Shown in pieces: positions 10,354 through 22,092 of a DNA stretch of 64,000 nt (position 1 is its first letter; every line of letters begins with the position of its first letter). The notes under the pieces were generated by a model. That model was not told the origin of the DNA, did not search any database, and saw only the letters and a program-made list of their open reading frames with translations. Location of the stretch: contig JAOPGA020001688.1 of the NCBI GenBank assembly GCA_026419775.2, positions 1 through 64,000 of the forward strand, written 5' to 3'. A program made the position numbers and the translations under genes. The stretch comes from Acrasis kona (lineage: Eukaryota > Heterolobosea > Eutetramitea > Acrasida > Acrasidae).

Positions 10354-13300
10354 TTATACAAAATGTACTTGTTTAACAAGCTTTTTAAACCTTATTTCCG
10401 TCTTACTTGATAGCTTCACATTACTCAATTTGACACGACTTAATTTTGGACACCCCTTCAATAACTCCAACCAAACTTCATCGCTTACAATCGATGCCGT
10501 TCCAGTCAATACCAACTCTCTTAACTCCGAACATGTGAGCGATATCACTTGAATGTCCTTGCTCGATATTTGATATCCACTAAAATCCAAACCCTTGGCA
10601 CTACTTCCAAGTAAATCTCTCCACAACAAAATCTCTTCCTGGACGCCAGATCTACTCAACCGATGTCCATTTTTGAAAAGACTCCTAAACTCACTAGGGT
10701 TTACAAAAAACAATGTAATTCGATATTCAGAGTATTCCCTCTTCCACTCCGATTCGCAATCAGAATATAACGCTTCAGAGTCACATTCACGTGCAAATCT
10801 CAAAAAGTATAACATGTCACAATCAATACCCGCTTCTTCCCATAATCTCCACTCCATGATATCATTTGTGAAGAAGAATTGTACGCGAGCATAAAGCACC
10901 AATACTTCATGACGCTCCTGACAAGTATAAGGAGCTATAATATAATACAGGAGCGGAATTACATACTCCCTCACACAAGCCAAAAACTTTTTTGCATCTA
11001 CAACACCATGTTGACAATAATCCTTGATGCGCTTCAAACACTCTTTCAAATCTCTGGAGGACAGGTAATCAGCTATGAGACGTATAACGGAGGAGTGATA
11101 GGGCATGATCATGATTTTAGAGTGTTTAAACACACTCTTGCATCTCTGGTCATTAATACCGTCTATAACGTTAATATCGAATGCTACCTGATCCGATGAC
11201 ACTAACGTTAGCACGTCGCCACCACCGCTACCATTAGAGTCGATACCTATTTGATGGACACCAAATCCAGACACAATATCACTCAATTTCGCCCTTTTTT
11301 CTTTTTTACTAACCTCTAATAATGTGCTGAGCTTTGGAACTGGACATTCAACGTCCAACTCTGCCATTGAATCTATCAAATAGTCTTGATCGACTAATCG
11401 AACCTTGTTGGATATTTTTTGTGTTAAAGAATGAGGTTCTTTTTGTAAATTAGAGACTTTCTTATTGAGCTTCTCATCAACAACAGTCATTGATGATTTT
11501 AACACATGGTCGCTGCTAACCATCGCGATATCCAATTCCTCCATTAAAAATGCCAATTCGACGCTATCTTGCGTTCCTATCACAACATTTAATAACATTT
11601 GTGCACAATCTACATTATAATTAAACATGTAGATGCTAGAGCGAATGATATCGTCATAACTGGCATTGGTAACATGTGCCTGTACACCTTTATTTTCTTC
11701 TTCTACCTCTGCAGATAGAATATTTTCGAACCACTTGTAATATTGATGCTCTTGGTCTTGTCTCTTGTACACTAATTGGTAAATTAAATCTTCTCTTCTT
11801 ATTGTAATGTCCACTGTGTCTTTGAAGAACTCGATGGTCTCTACTAACGATACCACTTCATCTACTACCTTTTCACAAATACCAAGTTCGTATTCGTCGT
11901 GTGATTGTTGCATGGCACATTCTATAATCATGCTAGTTAGTTCTCTACACATTTCTTCACAGGATGGAATCAAGTCAGCATCACACTTTTCCAAGTATTC
12001 TTCTAAACTCATTTCTATCGTGTAGATGGATGGAGGTTTATCAAAATCAATATCACTATCTGCACCAGGTGCAGCACCGTTATGTTTATTAGGACTCGTT
12101 TTATCTTTACTTTCTTGTTTGAACAGATCAGTTACGGTTGATCCGGAGGTCAATATGATACTTCTCCTGAACTTTGTTTTTTTTCTGGCCTTGACCTTCT
12201 CTTGCTCCAGTACATCAATCACGATATCTTTCCATTGCATTCTTGCATTTGATAACACTGCGTTTCGCATCCAGATATTGAAACCCTGTTTGGAACCTTT
12301 TTTATTTATTTTTTCTGACAATCCATCAGGATCAGTCACTTTTAGACCACCAGTGACGCTATCTTCTCCCTTCATGCTCCAATGGATTAACTTAGTGGGC
12401 CAGCGCATCAAACTCCAAATCTTTTCGAAAGAAATGTATTTGGAGCAGTCGTTATTGGATTCGATGACGTCGTTTTGATCTCGAATCAATTCATCTTGTG
12501 TCCTGGTACCTTCTTTTAATGTAATATAATCACAGTGAAAGTCAAGCATCTGATTCTTGTAAGAATCGTAAACTTGTTGACAGAAACAAGACATGTGTGT
12601 ATCTTCGAATTGATTTAACCTGCGATATATGTAACGCTGGTCATTGCCAACAGGCTCAAATTGTTTAAATTGTTCAACATAAAAAATGCCAATCACTTTA
12701 TTATTCTGGTCGACTGGTACCAATTGGTAATCATACAACGTTCCTAATGAATTGATATTTAATGACTTTTTGAGTTCCTCCATCGCTCTAAACAGTTTTT
12801 GTTTAAAGTTTTTACATTGTTCAGAAGTGGTGTTGGGAGGAACGCGATCGGCTGCGCTAAACACTGGAACGTTACTAACGTTACCTAATCTTGTCTTTTG
12901 CATCCACAACCAATCATCTTTTTGAATAACACCAGACATGATCTTAATGTTCGGAACCATTGTTCTATTTTCGGTATCAATCAATATATAAGCACCTTCA
13001 GCAGTCCATACATATCTTAAATAACACAAATAAATACCTTCGTGTAATGGACATGTTTTTAATTGTTCGTACCATCTAAAAGCATTCTCTATCCATCTTG
13101 ACCCAGGAATGCCATAACGAGAGTCAATGCGATCCATTCTTGGTTCTGACACATTGTGAAGACCTTGATATACGCGGTGCTCCACGCTTTCCATTCTTTC
13201 CCATTGGTATCCTGGAGGTATATTCAGAGTGCTCTTGTCAAGGACTACTTTTACGGTAACTACAAGTGCACAATTCAAATTAGGGACGTGGACGATTCTG

Positions 13301-15734
13301 TCATACAGGACGCCTAGATCCATGGAGAAGTGTTCATGAAGAAAACAAGCAGCACTTACTGTCTCTCTTATGAATTTTGAAAAGACTCTACTCTTCTTAA
13401 AACTTGATTTTTCAAGGGTGCAGGAGTAGGTTGACCAAGTCCTACCCAACGCTAACAGCCAACCAAATTCCTCAGAGTCCACATCCATGTGTTCGACACT
13501 AGAATAAAGGACATCCTGTAGTCTCTTCATGGGAGGCATTCCGTCGGCGTCGCTTAGGATTTCGTCACCACAAAACAGCAACAAACCCAAATAAACACCA
13601 GACTGCATTCTACCAAAAATGCTTTTTAATTGCTCCGCTTCTTTATCGGCAGTGCTTCTACGAAGTTCACGAAGAATGGTGGAATCAGTAAAAAATTCAG
13701 GAGGAAAAGGAACGTCAGGTAACAGACCTCTTCCTTGCCATTTATTCAAAACAGTATACAATGTATGAGTTTGTTGAATGGTCGCAGCACATAAATTCCT
13801 AATGTCATCCATTTCATATTTTCTGGCCCTGTCCATCAAGTTCTGGAAAATGCGAACGATTCTTGATTCATAATCGGGAGAGAGCGTCTTTACGGGACAA
13901 TTAAAAGTTTCCTCGTAGGCTTTGATGCACAAACCCGATCTGTCAATCGCAAAGCTCGGTGACTCCATGTGGTTCATCCACAACTCTAAAAAGTAATCTC
14001 TATTTGTTGTATTTCCCAAACATGAACGTAACTTTATAAAACTTCGTTGTTCCGCCCTGCGATCTGTATTTTGTGACAAAATCTCGTTGAAAACGTTAAC
14101 AATGTCTTCTTTTGTTGCTGAGCACTGTTTCATTGACGACGCGAAGCTAACGCTGGCCATACGAAGAGCTATCATGGTGAGAAACGCACAAATTATAAAC
14201 TTACATAACAATTCGTCATCACTCCCACAATTTAACACGCTGTGATAATAACCATATCGTAATGCTTTTGACAGTTTGTCCTTTTGCTTTTGTTCTGTGT
14301 AAATTTCGATTTCGTTGTTGTCCAGGATGAGGTTCAGCCGACAAGCCGTTTTTTGAACTTCCAGTAGTTCAATCTCAAAGTCAACAACGAGAGGGTATGC
14401 TTCTAAGATTTTTGCTCTGGACAATTGTAAATAAAAGGAAGAATGTTAGTGTACCCTTGTCTAGGCTGTTTTGGTTTGTTTAGCATTATGCTGGTAAGAT
14501 TCTTGTTCACGACAGCGGTTGCTGCAGTAATGATGACGCAATAGGCACCACACCAATCTCTTGCAATAACTAAATGTCTAAAGTCTTTTTTCTTTCCGTT
14601 ATTGACAAAGTATTTTATGGCAGCGAGAACGTGTGTCTCTCCCAATCCTATACCGCTAAATAAATCCAACTCTATTCCTACCTCAAACTCGCCACGATCT
14701 TACATTTAGAGATAATATAAAAAAAAAGTGGTACCTTGGTTGATTGATGCAGAAAAAAGTTCGTTGGGATCAAAGTTTAATGACGAAGTTTGACGCTTCG
14801 TTCTCTTGTCGGAATTACTTGATAGAAAAGAAAACCTATCTCCCTCTATTTTTGAAGCATCCAAAAGTGCCCTGTTTCTAGATACAAATTCGTCAAAGTC
14901 TTGAAATAAATCATCGTTGGAATCGTCATTTTTTGCAACACCTGGTTTCGTTCCTTTTATAACTGGATGTCTCACTCGATTAGGTATGTCAATCAATCCG
15001 TCAGACTTAAATAAGGAGCCATCCTCGCATACGCACCAATATCGATTAAAGGAATCGGCACATATAGATAGTACATCAGTTGGTGCCCCTACTACAATCT
15101 CCCAACTCGTACCAGTCCACTTTTCAACTTCATTGTAAAAGTTTAAACCCACAATAAAATTCTCCGATCCAACACTTATCTCCCTTAGTGACTTGTTTTC
15201 AAAAACCCAATCTGTCTCTTTGAACTTGTAAAGATTATCATCTTGAGTGCTGACTAGCCACATATCACCATCTTCTGAGAGTGATATTTGTTTAGCGGGT
15301 GGCGAGTTGATTTTTTTAAATAGCTCCTCATCAAATCGAAGTAATTCGTGGTTAGAATTTATCGCCAATGTACTCTTTGCTCTACCTCCTGAACAAACGG
15401 ATATGTAATGACCGTCGAATGTGTCCATATGTAAATTAATAGTGTTGAGCCTCGCCAATTTATTGTTTAGCAAAATAATCCAAACCTGACCGCAAGAAGA
15501 TACCGATATATCTTTCGCTTTTATAGTCTCTACATCTCTCCATATATATTGATCAGTAAGCTGACATATATTATTATTATTGTTAACTCCCCACACATGT
15601 TGACCATTAATAGCGATCTTTTTCAGCAAGGTTGGTTTATGTAATATTGATCCTTGTCTTAGATTGGTTGTATGTGTTGGGGGCTCTAAACTGTTTGTTC
15701 TAGAGGAAACATCTTCATCAGCAGAACTGCTCAT
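10354..15734 (-). CDS. Giant tectonin-propeller / leucine-rich-repeat protein (1768 aa)
   Basis: Three exons, 15734-14735, 14698-14455 and 14416-10354, join in frame through 36- and 38-nt introns. Residues ~40-270 contain tectonin (TECPR) type repeats: ISVSSCGQVWIILLNNKLAR, ISLSEDGDMWLVSTQDDNLY, ISVGSENFIVGL and LSICADSFNRYWCVCEDGSL. These predict a beta-propeller. The following ~1200 residues are largely helical by composition and match no family I know, with aromatic-rich stretches such as IPGSRWIENAFRWYEQL. The last ~75 residues contain two LRR-like units (LRELVLTGTASIVSD; LSRVKLSNVKLSSKTEI). No signal peptide or clear membrane segment. Tectonin proteins elsewhere bind lectin ligands or membranes, but that cannot be transferred with confidence. 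The chosen ATG is the first in the open frame; an extra upstream exon cannot be excluded. Confidence 0.65.
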
Positions 15735-15973
15735 CCCTCCAAAACAATAACAGAAAAGTTGACTAGAATTGTAATGATTGTGGCAAATGTTTACGCCCAC
15801 CCAAATCCATTCAGCACCGATGTGGATGTTATTTCATGAGTAGGTACAAAAAGAAAATATTAGTTGCTACACAGAAGTGAAATTGCTATCGGAACAACGT
15901 AGCGTACAGAGATTAGAAAGTAGTAGTTAGTGTTGGATGATTAAAACCAATATAAAGTAAATGAAAATTTTAT

Positions 15974-16798
15974 TTACAACATAGATACAACAGCGACTAA
16001 TACAGTTGCAAATCCTAAAGCGAAAGTTGATGCAGATGAAGCTCTTGCGTTGTCCTCACCGCTTTCGTTGTTACCAACTGGTGCTTTGGTGACTGGTTTA
16101 GATACTTGAACTGGTGCGGGTGTTGTGGTTGTTGGGCATTGCTTGCATACTGGGCAGTGATCACCGGTGCGTCTGAATCTTCTTGCTGGAGAAGCATTGT
16201 TGTCACCAGATAAGTTGGCATCAACGGTTCCGCATTTGCATGGTGGGCAGGTAGTAGTTGCTTCAACTGGAGGAGATGACTCAACTGGTGGTTGAGATGT
16301 GACCTGAACTGGTGGTGAGGTGGTTGTTGGGGCAGCAGTAGTTGGGCATGCCTTGCAGACTGGGCAGTTATCTCCGTTGCGTCTTTGTCTTCTGGCTGGT
16401 GAAGCGTTGTTATCTCCGGACAAGTTAGCATCAACAGTTCCACATGGGCATGGTGGGCAAGTAGTTGGTGCAGCAGTGGTGGTTACTTGTACTGGTGGGG
16501 AGGTAGTGGTTGGAGCAGCAGTAGTTGGGCATGCCTTGCAAACTGGGCAGTTATCTCCGTTGCGTCTTAATTTTCTTGCTGGTGAAGCGTTGTTATCTCC
16601 GGATAGATTGGCATCAACAGTTCCACATGGGCATGGTGGGCAAGTAGTTGGTGCAGCTGTTGTGGTTACTTGAACTGGTGGAGAGGTTGTAGTAGGTGCA
16701 GCAGTGGTGGGATCAGAATTTCTTCTTTGGCGAGAAGAGTCAGCATTGACTGCGAAGATGATTGCNAGAGCAATGAAGATAGCTAGAATGAATTTCAT
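15974..16798 (-). CDS. Secreted, probably GPI-anchored Cys/Thr/Pro-rich repeat protein, copy 1 (274 aa)
   Basis: Single exon. An N-terminal signal peptide (MKFILAIFIA, hydrophobic to ~residue 18) precedes three repeats of about 61 residues. Each has a Thr/Pro linker (TTAAPTTTSPPVQV), a CPPCPCG cluster, a constant TVDANLSGDNNASPAR segment, a dibasic RR/KL-x-RR site and a CPVCKACP cluster. The third repeat varies (CPPCKCG; CPVCKQCP). After a Thr/Pro/Val linker the protein ends in a short polar stretch and a hydrophobic tail without cytoplasmic residues (FALGFATVLVAVVSML), typical of a GPI signal. Thr/Pro linkers would be heavily O-glycosylated. A surface coat or adhesion role is inference. One codon at 16766-16768 contains an N. 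An almost identical copy lies at 34493 in inverted orientation with its promoter region. Confidence 0.85.
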   Translation of the reverse strand: MKFILAIFIAXAIIFAVNADSSRQRRNSDPTTAAPTTTSPPVQVTTTAAPTTCPPCPCGTVDANLSGDNNASPARKLRRNGDNCPVCKACPTTAAPTTTSPPVQVTTTAAPTTCPPCPCGTVDANLSGDNNASPARRQRRNGDNCPVCKACPTTAAPTTTSPPVQVTSQPPVESSPPVEATTTCPPCKCGTVDANLSGDNNASPARRFRRTGDHCPVCKQCPTTTTPAPVQVSKPVTKAPVGNNESGEDNARASSASTFALGFATVLVAVVSML

Positions 16799-16853
16799 TT
16801 AACTTGTTGTTGTTGTGTTGTTTTTGTTTAGTTTTATTGATAGATAGCTATCT

Positions 16854-16863
16854 GTTTAAATAG
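16854..16863 (-). promoter_or_regulatory. TATA-like box CTATTTAAAC, copy 1
   Basis: On the minus strand CTATTTAAAC is centred about 60 bp before the ATG at 16798, followed by the palindrome GATAGCTATC and an A/C-rich leader. It is preserved in the second copy and resembles the box before the 5186 gene. Confidence 0.45.
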
Positions 16864-16972
16864 GATAAGTCTTCCTAATAATAGAATCTAATCTTAAAAT
16901 CATTTCCATATATATGTCAACTCAACTACAGTTTTGTAATTAAATCCCAGAGAATTATTTTGTAAATTATAT

Positions 16973-18217
16973 TTATTTTGTAATGATACAGACATCTTGT
17001 TGAAATTGTGTTTGCAGCAATTGTTCTTGAAACCTTTCAATTTCTTTCGTGTAATATTTAGAGTTCTTGTATAATATCGTGCAACTGTTATAATAGCCTT
17101 TGGCCAGACACAAACCATAAACACCCGCAAAATTAGTCTTGATTCTATCCTCTACATTAAAGCACAGTAATTTAAACCCATCAATCAACACGGTTAGGCC
17201 GTTATAATTAAAACTGGCATCAATGCGCGTACGAGGACCCAAGACATCAACTTTTGTTGGAATTGTTATTACATTTTCACCATAAATACCGCACTGCATG
17301 TGGTCGTTGCTACCCATCACAAACAAGTCAACGTCATCAACAACAAAACAAGTTTGGCGCAAACCACAAGACAATTGTGTGATTTGTTTATCTTTTATTT
17401 GTTCAGGTAATGTAGTTTTTAAAAATATCTTTCTATTGTTTATAGTATTATCACCAAGACATGACTTTTCGTTACATCCGACCGCCCAAAGTTCATTGTT
17501 ATTTGTGATGAGCGCTGTATGTGCACTTCCGGCTGATAGTAGTTTTATTCCATGACTCTGAATTGGCGCAGATAATATTACTTTTTCAAAACCATAAACA
17601 TTCTGCCGTGCGCAATTGATACCGAGGCTACCTATTATGTTAAATATGGATGGATTTTTAGACGTACCGTAATAATTCCATCCAGTGGCATACATTTCCT
17701 TTCCATCAAAAACAACAAGAGAGTGGAATCCGCCTGTGCACAAGTGGCTGATCCTCTTTTCCGGTGATGGACTTCGTATTGACGTTAAAGCGGAAATGTT
17801 TGTTTGATTCGGTTGTAGCCCAATCTCACCACAATTGTTGGATCCAAACACAATTATCTTACTGCTATTTACTACAACAATAAAATGTCCTTCTCCACTA
17901 GAAATGTGTGTTATCTCTCCAGTTATAAGGTCCGACTCAATTTTTTGAAACAATGAAGAATTCTTGAAAATTGATGACTTGAGATTCGGGGGCAGTAGTG
18001 GATTTGTGTGACACACCCATAAGTCGTTCTCATCTACGAAAGTGAGTTGAATGTTTAATATTATGGTACCTGTGGCAATTAAAACAAACGAACCAACACA
18101 AACATGCTTTATTCTTAAATGTCCTTCCAATTGTATCGATCCGAGACCACTAAAATATTCCTACAAGTAAGTAAAGAAGAAAAAATATGAATTGTCATAC
18201 ATCCCCAAATTGACCAT
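16973..18217 (-). CDS. RCC1-repeat (beta-propeller) protein (397 aa)
   Basis: Proposed exons are a 17-nt first exon 18217-18201 and 18149-16973, spliced at TTTTAG to read MVNLGIGLGSIQLEGHLRIK. The main exon is secure; the tiny first exon is the best of few options. RCC1-type blades are visible: ISSGEGHFIVVVNSSKIIVF, LCTGGFHSLVVFDGKEMYAT, LSAGSAHTALITNNNELWAV and LSCGLRQTCFVVDDVDLFVM, each followed by a G-x-N turn. About five to six blades fit the length, fewer than the seven of canonical RCC1, so this is an RCC1-like scaffold and not an obvious Ran exchange factor. No signal peptide is evident. It shares a 54-bp divergent promoter with the fascin-like gene. Function unknown. Confidence 0.75.
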
Positions 18218-18271
18218 GGCACAACATTCAGGTTGTAATTTAATGATCGAATTTATTTATAGAAACAGAAC

Positions 18272-19060
18272 ATGAACAATCAAGGCTACCCACAACAAGG
18301 ATACCCTCAACAAGGATTTCCACCTCAACAGGGTGGCTTCCCACCACAACAAGGGTTCCCACCTCAACAAGGTGGCTTCCCACCACAACAAGGATTCCCA
18401 CCTCAACAGGGTTTCCCACCACAACAAGGCAGTTTCCCACCACAACAGGGCGGTTTCCCACCACAAGGTTATCCTCAACAAGGTATCCCCCAACAAGCAT
18501 CTCAAAGATCATCTGCTCACGTCCGTAATGGTGATCACATCCACTTGAGAACTCAAAATGGACTATTATTTGTCGACCCACAAGGTGTAGTCCGTAGCGG
18601 CAGCACAAACAAAGGAGTAAATGAGACCTTTACCATTTCCTTGTACAAAGAAAAGGAAAAGAGCAAAGAAAGTGGAGATTTAAAATCTGGAGCAGAAGTC
18701 GTCATTAGAAATAACAATGGTTTGTACTTTACCGCTGATCCCAGTGGCTCACTTGTCCTCAAACCTCAATTCACCGAACACTCCCTATTTACTGTAAGTA
18801 AACGTACATCTAATGATAATAACTTTCCATAGATCAAAGCCCAAAAGTCTGAGAAGAAAGACAAGGACAAGAAGGATAAAGACAAGAAGGAGAAGAAAGA
18901 CAAGGACAAGAAGGATAAGAAAGACAAGAAGGGAATCTCCTGGGGTACCGCAATCTCCATAAAGACTGGCAAGAAGGCCGAAATACGCGTAGAGCCAAAC
19001 GGAAATGTCGACGTCAGAGGAACAAAAGGAGGAAACAACGGAACTTTGTACATTGATTAA
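18272..19060 (+). CDS. PQQG-repeat / fascin-like beta-trefoil protein (249 aa)
   Basis: Exons 18272-18793 and 18833-19060 flank a 39-nt intron (GTAAGT...CATAG). Residues 1-75 consist of short repeats [11 protein letters not shown] and GGFPPQQ, similar to the YPPQG tails of annexins and rhodopsins that promote flexible association. Residues ~80-249 resemble one fascin-like beta-trefoil: [39 protein letters not shown] and [20 protein letters not shown] are repeated strand-turn units. A lysine/aspartate-rich insert of ~30 residues ([11 protein letters not shown] type) interrupts the trefoil just after the intron. Fascin-like trefoils bind actin or other ligands; the ligand here is unknown. TTTATTTATAG directly before the ATG may be a 5' UTR splice acceptor. 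Confidence 0.7.
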
Positions 19061-19112
19061 AGTTTTATTCCCATTACAAAAGTCTTGCCGAACAAACAAC
19101 GAGACCTCTCAT

Positions 19113-20611
19113 TTACACTTGTGCTAGTTCCCTAAAATTCTGTATCACGTGCTGATAATCAGGATGATTAATTTGCATCTCGTACATCATATTTTTACAA
19201 GCACGAACTAAATACAACGGAGCCTGCAAGCACACGCCCTGCCTCGACCCGTACGAGCAATTTGTCCCCACGTCCGTCGATCCAATAAATTCTTCATTCT
19301 CAAAATCAAAAGAATCATTCCTCGCAACGTAACCAGGTCCCATAAACCAAGTGTCATTTCTAATCTTGTACGGAAGAAATCCAATGATGGGCACGTAGTA
19401 TTGGTCGAGTCCAGGATCTCTTCCCTCTGCAGCCATACAGCTCTCGTGCAAAGCTTCTTCCATACTCTGACTGCGCTGCACGCCCGAAAAGTAATGTACA
19501 TTATCAATCACACGATCGTGAGGTTCAAAGTGATGGTAAGTGATGAGTTGACCCTTCATCCAATTCATCGTGTCATTGTGACAAAGTATGGGGTACCATG
19601 CTATCGAGTACCAACTTCTTGAATCCAGATCGGAAGAGCTGCTATTCATGAGCGGAGGATATTCGATGGATAATTCTTCGATTTTGTCGATTAATGGAAA
19701 CCTAAGGTCCGGCGTTGACGTTTCGTAAAATTCAAAAGTAGGCTTGATCTGAGAGGCTTCGTGGAATAATTGTAGTGCTGATAAATGAGGTACAAAGTAA
19801 ACGTTTCGCATCTCGCTGCGAATGACGAATGGAACTTCGAGTCCATACGGTTGGTCATAAAAGTTCCATAATTGTGATAACTGATACCGTGCCTTTGTAA
19901 TGTATTCTTCTTGCTCGTCTTCGTCGTCATTTTGAACGGATGTGAGTGCATCAATGACGCTCTGCTCGTCCACGATGTGATTTGTTCGTTTGTCTCCTTC
20001 AAACTCGACAGCGTCCTCGAAAACTTCATCATTCGACTCTCCGTTTACCGAAGTTGAAGATGTGGAATCGTCACCTTTCGTCCGCGTAATTTCGCACTCG
20101 AGATAAGGCGTCGAGTGACGAAAGAAACGATAAATGTTTGTCTTGTCATCAACAAAGCTGTTGCGTGTTAAAAATCATGAATGATGGATAATGCAAACCT
20201 GTTGTAAATAAGTTGTTTGTTTTTGTATTTACCTGTCGTGTGGCTAACGAGCGAAAGCCTATTACTTTTTTGTCTTTGATAAAAGTTGCCATTGTTGTTC
20301 GAGTATGGTTCATCAAAAGTTGGTCTTATTTGAGTCTGAGTTGGCGGTAAGTTACTATTGTATTTTTTTGAATTTTGGTAGGGTACATTATTTGTGACAG
20401 GGGGAGAATAGTGTGGGTTTATTGGTCTAAACTTGCTATTGGATGTATTATTTGTGTGTGGGAAATTTCTTCGACGTTGTGTGGGGGAATTTTGTTTGTA
20501 ATAACCATTTATACTATGATGATTTGGTGTTCTCCGAAATGTACTTTGCTTATTCAACATCCCATTATGATCGTACGGACGAAGATGTGTCTCCGTAACG
20601 GGGTTGGACAT
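19113..20611 (-). CDS. DUF789 family protein (485 aa)
   Basis: Exons 20611-20199 and 20157-19113 join across a 41-nt intron in phase (AG|C, Ser). Residues 1-135 are low-complexity, Asn/Pro/Ser/Arg-rich and probably disordered. The rest matches DUF789, a family best known from plants: SFVDDKTNIYRFFRHSTPYL opens the domain, then LWNFYDQPYGLEVPFVI, VYFVPHLSALQLFHEA and the hallmark RSWYSIAWYPI, followed by LITYHHFEPHDRV. The biochemical function of the family is not established. Convergent with the fascin-like gene, stops 52 bp apart. Confidence 0.8.
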
Positions 20612-20932
20612 CTTCTTGGGTGATTCTGTGTTTGGTGACAGTGTTAATACGGTTAATATGTTAGTCAGTCTTTAAACTGCAGTATGTGTGTTGTTCGAGC
20701 AACTTGATGAGAAGAACTAAAATCAAATTGGTTGGTCGAAGTTGACTATAAGGAAACTGTTTTTAAAAATCAAAAAAAGAAAAATTGCTCCTAAAAAAAT
20801 AAAGTCCCCAAGAAACACTATAGAAACAGACTAATTATAAAACAACGAATCTAGAACTCCAGGGAGTTGTGAAGCATTTGATGTGGTGGAGAAAATCAAA
20901 GGACTATTAAACAAATTTATTATACAAAAGTT
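20612..20932. other. Intergenic region between DUF789 and DHDDS genes
   Basis: About 320 bp, AT-rich, with A-tracts around 20760-20800. It would hold the DUF789 promoter and the 3' end of the next gene. No other feature seen. Confidence 0.5.
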
Positions 20933-22041
20933 TTAGTGAGTGCTTTCACTCATTTCTATTCGTTCCGTTCGTTCAGTTAACTTTTTCATTTGTTCGCGAT
21001 ATTTCTAATGTAATTGTTAAATAAAAAAAATGTTCCATTACTTACTTTAATTTCAGGATAAGATCGTTGATAATTCAAAACATCAGAAAATAAATTCCAC
21101 AATGAAAAATCAGGCCAAAGTACTTGTTCAAAAGAAAATACTGCTGATGATGTGGACTTGAAAGACATGTAAAATTTTATTGTAAAAAGAAACGTACCTG
21201 CCATGTTAGAAAATCTGATAATCTTCGCTCTCCACTAGTCCGTATGACCAAATCAAGTGGAGGACAATGTTTTGTGTACATGTTATCTTCCAAATCCTTC
21301 AAAATGCTGGTTCTATTCAAAGTTGGAGATGATGGACGTGTAATGATACATACTTTTCATGTGTTTCAGAATCATGATTGGTGTTAATCCTGTGCAGTAC
21401 AACTTTTTGAATGGATTGTGTGATTTCTTCAGTCGCTGTATAGGGAAAGCAAAAGTTCATGTACATGTTGTTGTATTTTCCAGAATATTCGATAACTTTA
21501 GTGGCGGCATTCCTAACAAAATCTGGTAGTAATTCCCATTTTCCAAGAACTTTGACTGCACAATTGTGTTTGTCTAGGAGAGAACTTTTTTGGTGTTATT
21601 TTTGAATGAAATAGTTTGGTCTTACCTGTTTTTGACAAGCATGTTTACGAACTTATCTTCCGCTAGCTTCATAAGAGCGTCAACTTCAGATTCTGTTCTT
21701 TTGAAGTTATCTATACTAAACGCGAAAACTGTAATGGCTTTTACGCCTAATTTCTCACACCAATCCAGCGTCTTCGCACAAGTAAATTAAAAGTTGAAAT
21801 GAATAATGCATACTTCTTCAATTTTGATGTAGCCACTTGCATGTCCATCTTTTTTGTCCAAATGATGCTTTTCTGCCCAACGACGATTACCATCCATGAT
21901 TATTGCGATATGCTGTGGAATGGGTCCAAACCGGAGTGAATATAGAATTATGGTATGAATAATTGTCACAATTTTCTAAAACATGAGTCGTTATTTCAAA
22001 TTTGGTATACCGACTTTGTATATCCATGATATGATAAACAT
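20933..22041 (-). CDS. DHDDS: Dehydrodolichyl diphosphate synthase, cis-prenyltransferase (287 aa)
   Basis: Seven exons: 22041-22015, 21975-21814, 21771-21626, 21584-21354, 21312-21198, 21156-21046 and 21004-20933, with introns of 39-44 nt that all keep phase. The enzyme condenses isopentenyl diphosphate onto farnesyl diphosphate to build the dolichol backbone at the ER. Motifs in order: SWI near the start, [15 protein letters not shown] (catalytic Asp, residues ~25-40), the GHASGY segment, [12 protein letters not shown], and [15 protein letters not shown] near residue 215. The [10 protein letters not shown] block follows. Length and the SWI start agree with eukaryotic DHDDS over bacterial UppS. 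The C-terminus lacks the RxG motif of the NgBR/NUS1 partner, so a separate partner is expected. It shares a 51-bp divergent promoter with the 22093 gene. Confidence 0.93.
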
Positions 22042-22092
22042 CGATTTAACACGTGTTGGACGTTTTGTAATAAAGTGTTTGCTTACAACTTT

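Larger units (their letters stand above)
15974..16930 (-). repeat. Inverted duplication, copy 1 (957 bp)
   Basis: The whole gene plus 132 bp of upstream sequence is repeated, reverse-oriented and nearly identical, at 34361-35317. Lengths agree exactly in both the upstream part (132 bp) and the coding part (825 bp). Similarity ends a few bases past the stop codon on one side and near TGTAGTTGAG (16930-16921) on the other. Confidence 0.9.

Noticed and set aside
16320-16673. Open frame antisense to the Cys/Thr/Pro repeat gene (also 34489-34971)
   Set aside because: It mirrors the repeat coding sequence, appears in both copies for that reason, and has no start context or recognised similarity.
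18272-18490. CRISPR-like direct repeats in the CCACAACAAGG units
   Set aside because: They are in-frame codon repeats of the PQQG protein with no spacers; no CRISPR array occurs in this eukaryotic window.
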